A stretch of DNA of 64,000 bases from RGIG5612 sp963589005 (GTDB taxonomy: Bacteria > Bacillota > Clostridia > Lachnospirales > Lachnospiraceae): NCBI GenBank assembly GCA_963589005.1, contig CAVAJR010000007.1, forward strand, positions 26,081 to 90,080, written 5' to 3'. Each line of letters starts with the position of its first letter. The first letter of the stretch is position 1. Made by a program: the position numbers and the translations under genes. Positions 60,168 to 64,000 of this stretch are shown one piece after another. The notes under the pieces were generated by a model. That model did not search any database, was not told the DNA's origin, and was given only the letters and a program-made list of their open reading frames with translations.

Positions 60168-62240
60168 TTATTTCAGCTTAGTCATACCCAGTGTGGTCTT
60201 GCATATTACCTTATCGCAGAGCATAAGTGCTGCAGGAAGGAAGACTATTACGCAGATCAAACTGATAATAGCGCCACGAGCCATCAGCATGCACATTGAA
60301 CTGATAATGTCAATGTCTGAATACAGGGCAACTCCGAATGTTGCAGCAAATAATCCTGCACCGGAAACTATGATTGACGGGATTGACGTACTAAGTGCTG
60401 TCTTGACAGCGGACTTCTTATCGCCGCCTTTGATACGTTCAGACTTGTATCTTGTAGTCATCAAGATAGCGTAGTCTACAGTTGCGCCCAACTGGATCGT
60501 GCTGATACATATCGGGGCAATGAACGGAAGACTCTGTCCGAAGAAGTGAGGCAGTCCCAGGTTGATAAATATTGCCAACTCGATGATCGCGATAAGGATA
60601 ACAGGAAGTGTAATGCTTTTCTCAACCAGAAGTATGATTATAAATATAGCAATGATTGAGACAAAGTTTACGACCTTGAAGTCGGTATCAGTTATTTCGA
60701 TCATATCCTTAGTACAAGGACCTTCACCTATCAGCAGACCGCTTTCATCATAATTCTTAAGAATTGTATTTAATTTATCAATCTGACTATTAACTTCATC
60801 AGATGCTACCGAATACTCAGAACCGATCATCATGAGTTCCCATTTGTCACCCTTAAGTATAGATGTTATAGACTCAGGGAAGATTGATTCCGGAATTCTT
60901 GAACCAATGACAGACTCAAGACTTAACACATATTCAACGCCGTCTACATCTTCCATTTCCTTAACCATGGATCTGACATCATCACTATCCAGGTCAGCAT
61001 TTACCAGGAGCATATGAGTTGTTCCTACATTGTATTCGTCAGACAGCTTCTTATTGGCAATCTGGAAATCAAGGTCACTCGGAAGGCTTTCGGCTATCTG
61101 ATAGTAAACCTCGCTATTTGTCTTAGAATAACCATAGTATGCAGGTGCGATCAAGAGGCAGAAGATGATCAGAAAGACAGGGAATATCTTAATGATCTTT
61201 TCAGCAAGCTTATCTGTCTTGTGGATAAGCGGCCTGTGCATGGTCTTCTGAAGAGGCTTGTCAAATATAAGTATAAGGGACGGAAGAACTGTTACAGAAC
61301 CGATAACGCCTAACAGTACACCTTTGGCCATTACGATACCTAAGTCAAATCCCAGAGTAAAGGACATAAAGCATAATGCTATAAATCCTGCAATTGTTGT
61401 AACTGAGCTTCCGACAACGCTGGTAAGAGTTTCCTTGATAGCAACTGCCATAGCGTCATCTCTATCCAATTTCTTCAGGAATTTTAATTCATTATATGTA
61501 CTCCACAGGAAGATGGAATAATCCATGGTTACAGCCAGCTGCAATATTGCAGACAGAGCCTTGGTTATATATGAGATCTCTCCGAGGAAGATATTGGTTC
61601 CCATATTGAGAAGTATCATAAATCCAATAGAGATCAGGAATATGAACGGTGCTATCCAGTTGTCCAGGAAAACTATCATAGCTACAACCGCCAGAACAAC
61701 GGCGATGGCTACATAGATAGGCTCCTCTTGTTCGCACAGATCCTTGAGGTCTGTTACCATGGCTGACATACCTGAGATAAAGCATTGCTTGTTGCATAAA
61801 CCACGGATGTCCTTGATAGCCTGCATTGTAGTTTCGGCAGATGTGGAAGAATCGAAGAATACAGCCATCATGGTTGAATTCTCTTTGTTGAATGCGTCAT
61901 AGAGTTCATCCGGCAGCATCTCCATCGGAACAGACAGATCTGCGATAGAGTTGTACCAGATAACGGATTCAACATGGTCAACATCTTCAATCTGTGATTT
62001 TAATGATGCCACATCTTCATCTGACATATCCTCAACTATAATCATAGAGAAGGCGCCCTTGCCGAACTCATTCAGCAGTTCATCCTGACCGATAACAGTA
62101 TCAATATTATCAGGCAGATAGGTGAGCATATCGTAATTGATTCTGGTAGATATCATGCCAAATGTCGCAGGGATCATAAGCAGAAGAGTTATGATTAAGA
62201 TGGGAATACGCCATTTGACAATTGCTTTGGAAAATTTCAT
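60168..62240 (-). CDS. MMPL/RND family exporter
   Basis: A 690-residue membrane protein with about 12 membrane segments in two halves, each preceded by an extracytoplasmic domain, as in MMPL lipid/drug exporters. Visible are the start KFSKAIVKWRIPILIITLLLMIPATFG, the central DYSIFLWSTYNE and TMDYS-type Asp-Tyr motif, and in the second half ATVDYAILMTTRYKSER, which are proton-relay segments of the family. It overlaps no gene but lies 9 bases after DUF308. Probably exports a lipid or amphiphile with its secreted partner. Confidence 0.92.
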   Translation of the reverse strand: MKFSKAIVKWRIPILIITLLLMIPATFGMISTRINYDMLTYLPDNIDTVIGQDELLNEFGKGAFSMIIVEDMSDEDVASLKSQIEDVDHVESVIWYNSIADLSVPMEMLPDELYDAFNKENSTMMAVFFDSSTSAETTMQAIKDIRGLCNKQCFISGMSAMVTDLKDLCEQEEPIYVAIAVVLAVVAMIVFLDNWIAPFIFLISIGFMILLNMGTNIFLGEISYITKALSAILQLAVTMDYSIFLWSTYNELKFLKKLDRDDAMAVAIKETLTSVVGSSVTTIAGFIALCFMSFTLGFDLGIVMAKGVLLGVIGSVTVLPSLILIFDKPLQKTMHRPLIHKTDKLAEKIIKIFPVFLIIFCLLIAPAYYGYSKTNSEVYYQIAESLPSDLDFQIANKKLSDEYNVGTTHMLLVNADLDSDDVRSMVKEMEDVDGVEYVLSLESVIGSRIPESIFPESITSILKGDKWELMMIGSEYSVASDEVNSQIDKLNTILKNYDESGLLIGEGPCTKDMIEITDTDFKVVNFVSIIAIFIIILLVEKSITLPVILIAIIELAIFINLGLPHFFGQSLPFIAPICISTIQLGATVDYAILMTTRYKSERIKGGDKKSAVKTALSTSIPSIIVSGAGLFAATFGVALYSDIDIISSMCMLMARGAIISLICVIVFLPAALMLCDKVICKTTLGMTKLK

Positions 62241-62249
62241 AAATTTTAA

Positions 62250-62846
62250 TTAACCCCTTTCTTTGAATTCTCCGTCTATAACATCAGAGTATTGATTTTT
62301 AACTATTTTAACTGTGCTTATTACCACACAGAGATTAAGAAGACCTTCAGACAGAAGTGATATTCCCAAGAAAACAGTCAGGATTACAGCACTTTCTGAC
62401 GGGCAGATGACGATAAGTACGCCGACAATACCTGTGATTATCGCCAGAACTAATATCATCCACCAATTGCTCAGACCAAATTGGCGAGTATCAAACGCAG
62501 TCTGGATTCTGAATAATCCCTCGGCAAGAATTGTAATACCGATAAAAATCAGAAATACGTTAATAGCCGCAAATGGTCTGGCGAGGATTATTATTCCCAG
62601 CACCAGCATTAATATTCCGAACTGCAGATCAAATTGAAATGCAAGTCTGTATAAGTCCTTTGAAAAATATCCGGCAATTTTGCCAATACCGAAAATGATC
62701 AGCATTATTCCGAGTATAGGAGTAAGCACTCTTAATGAAATTGTCGGGAAAATTATTAACAGCAGTCCGAGTACACATAAAAGTGATGACAATACGATGT
62801 ATCCGATCTTAGCTGCCTTAATAGGTGTAGTTGAACGAATTTTCAT
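62250..62846 (-). CDS. DUF308 (HdeD-like) membrane protein
   Basis: A 198-residue membrane protein with six predicted hydrophobic segments arranged as repeated pairs (LIIFPTISLRVLTPILGIMLIIFGIGKI; GIIILARPFAAINVFLIFIGITILAEGLFRI; VLIVICPSESAVILTVFLGISLLSEGLLNL), the DUF308 pattern. HdeD in E. coli is linked to acid resistance; here its role is unknown. First structural gene after TetR; AAAGGAGG before the ATG. Confidence 0.88.
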   Translation of the reverse strand: MKIRSTTPIKAAKIGYIVLSSLLCVLGLLLIIFPTISLRVLTPILGIMLIIFGIGKIAGYFSKDLYRLAFQFDLQFGILMLVLGIIILARPFAAINVFLIFIGITILAEGLFRIQTAFDTRQFGLSNWWMILVLAIITGIVGVLIVICPSESAVILTVFLGISLLSEGLLNLCVVISTVKIVKNQYSDVIDGEFKERG

Positions 62847-63142
62847 GATGAACCTCCTTTGTAAGATTATATATATAAACTAGTTACAGATATATTTTGT
62901 TAACATAGGTTCCAATCCGATGCGATGAAACCTCTGAATCGTCAAATTGTTTGTACGTCATGAATGATAAACAGAATCAACCATCTTCTCAACGGACGAA
63001 AAAATGACTATGTCTGAAAACCAGACATAGTCATGAAAATTGTCCAAAAACCAGACACAACAGTTTTATTTGCCTGGAATTTAGGCAAATGAGGGAAACT
63101 GTCTGAATTTGTTATTTACACTGAACTGTTATAGCCCTAAAT
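62847..63142. promoter_or_regulatory. Control region between tetR and DUF308 with two large palindromes
   Basis: It contains a perfect 13-bp inverted repeat (63004-63016/63022-63034) and a nested one (63060-63066/63096-63102 around 63068-63075/63083-63090). A related half-site, GTCCAAAAACCAGAC, lies between them. They may be the tetR terminator and TetR operators. The DUF308 promoter is probably within the AT-rich ~40 bases before 62846 (TATAAT on the minus strand), but no clear -35 box was found. Confidence 0.55.
63004..63034. promoter_or_regulatory. Perfect 13-bp palindrome, candidate TetR operator or hairpin
   Basis: ATGACTATGTCTG (63004-63016) and CAGACATAGTCAT (63022-63034) with spacer AAAAC. 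Confidence 0.55.
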
Positions 63143-63724
63143 CTAATGTGAATGTTCGTCAGCGATGTTGTGGAGCATATACTCAAGCACGCCTTTTTGA
63201 AGTTCACAGGTACGCTTGGTATCTTCGATAATATCGCCGGGCATCTTATTTTCCAGCCAGTAAGTAACTGTGCCGAACAGCTGACATACATAGTATCTGT
63301 AGATAACCTCGGCATCCTTGTCATTTAATGGCTTATATGCAGTGCTTGATTTGGCAATGAAATTGTCAGCATAAGATTTTATAACATAATCACAGACATT
63401 CCATAGATTTTGCTCGAACAGATCACGATTGGCTGAATTGAAGATATTAAGCACCGCACGTTTATTCTGGAGTGCAAATGTCAATGCTGCTTCAAATGCT
63501 GTTTCAAGTGTTTCAACAGAAGGGTAGGCTTGAATGATCTGGTCAGTATTATCCTTAACAATAGTCTCTAAAAGATTCGGGATGTCCTGAAAATGGTAAT
63601 AAAAAGAATTACGGTTAATGCCGCATTTTACTACAATGTCCTTAACCGTAATCTGATTCAGCGGTTTTTCATTCAGCAGATCTATAAAAGTGTTTTTTAT
63701 TGCCTGTTCAGTGAAATTAGCCAT
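63143..63724 (-). CDS. TetR/AcrR family transcriptional regulator
   Basis: A 193-residue regulator. The N-terminal HTH is seen in NQITVKDIVVKCGINRNSFYYHFQDIPNLLETIV; the C-terminal ligand domain is of the TetR_C/DhaS-like type found in Firmicutes. It is the first gene of the minus-strand cluster with DUF308, MMPL and the coiled-coil protein, and most likely controls them in response to the exported compound or membrane stress. Confidence 0.9.
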   Translation of the reverse strand: MANFTEQAIKNTFIDLLNEKPLNQITVKDIVVKCGINRNSFYYHFQDIPNLLETIVKDNTDQIIQAYPSVETLETAFEAALTFALQNKRAVLNIFNSANRDLFEQNLWNVCDYVIKSYADNFIAKSSTAYKPLNDKDAEVIYRYYVCQLFGTVTYWLENKMPGDIIEDTKRTCELQKGVLEYMLHNIADEHSH

Positions 63725-64000
63725 ATTTCTATCCTTACAAACCTAATGCATATAATAACCGGAATTGCATTTTGCAAAATTGCTTTTTTAATTGTGCTTG
63801 TGTATGCGGATATTTGTTATATAAAATCCAAATATCAATCTCAGAAATGCATACATCGCTTAACTGATGATATAGCCAAAAAAAAGCCTTGTCAACAAAA
63901 ATGGCAATGATTATTATCTGGAACAATTACTCTGAAGGTGCTACTATCCCATCTTTGACAGTAAAAAGTGCTGGAATGCTTAAAATATAGGCTTTCCAGC
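63725..64000. other. Window end, no gene recognised
   Basis: It contains the upstream region of tetR. At the very end GCTGGAA (63970-63976) and TTCCAGC (63994-64000) form a stem cut by the window edge, which may be a terminator of, or boundary to, something beyond it. Confidence 0.4.

Overview
The window looks like a chromosomal segment of an anaerobic, moderately low-GC Gram-positive bacterium of the Clostridia, most likely Lachnospiraceae. The reasons are the hrcA-grpE-dnaK-dnaJ order, an yrzL-yrrK-yrzB-yrrL-yrrM-yrrO type block, AGGAGG ribosome sites, clear TTGACA/TATAAT promoters, many flavin/iron-sulfur oxidoreductases and no aerobic respiratory genes. This is inference from gene content; no database search was possible.

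Layout. 1-4.9 kb: heat-shock operon (3' part of hrcA, then grpE, dnaK, dnaJ). 5.0-9.9 kb (minus): three soluble redox proteins, namely a NuoF-like iron-sulfur subunit without its flavin/NADH-binding front part, a NuoG/GltD fusion, and an FAD-dependent reductase behind its own strong promoter. 10.5-15.4 kb: prmA, cysteine desulfurase, thiI, mtaB. 15.5-24.5 kb: ireB, ruvX, DUF1292, RNase J, a repeat-bearing protein in the mltG position, trmR, U32 peptidase, esterase, CPBP protease. 24.6-27.8 kb: cupin, an atypical acyl carrier protein, pta and a secreted protein. 27.9-28.1 kb: a tRNA-Val/tRNA-Met operon. 28.4-33.3 kb: ispF, cysS, mrnC, rlmB, a split ChrA transporter and a small protein. 33.5-36.7 kb: an old-yellow-enzyme-type reductase converging on a radical SAM protein. 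37-38.6 kb: tRNA-Leu, a truncated foreign-looking DUF4143 ATPase remnant and DUF523. 38.8-44.7 kb: a fatty-acid-kinase/phospholipid cluster (fakB, fakA, plsY, plsC) followed by a two-component system. 44.9-49.4 kb: a MarR regulator and an AprA/AprB-like flavoprotein-ferredoxin pair with a divalent-anion permease. 49.6-57.5 kb: epimerase, orphan secreted binding protein, NUDIX, AraC regulator, two secreted alpha/beta hydrolases and DUF3877. 57.6-63.7 kb (minus): a TetR-headed cluster with DUF308, an MMPL exporter and a long secreted coiled-coil protein.

Most notable are: (1) the MarR-AprAB-like-permease unit, with a palindrome placed between its promoter and first gene and no sulfate-reduction genes in view; (2) the three-protein NAD(P)H-linked reductase system at 5-10 kb; (3) an 84-nt intergenic element present twice (3503-3586 and 60055-60137), whose helix is kept by compensatory changes, suggesting a structured RNA or palindromic repeat family; (4) an MltG-position protein carrying five 111-bp tandem repeats and no transglycosylase domain; (5) a probably leaderless ireB mRNA; (6) an acyl carrier protein with a non-canonical attachment motif.
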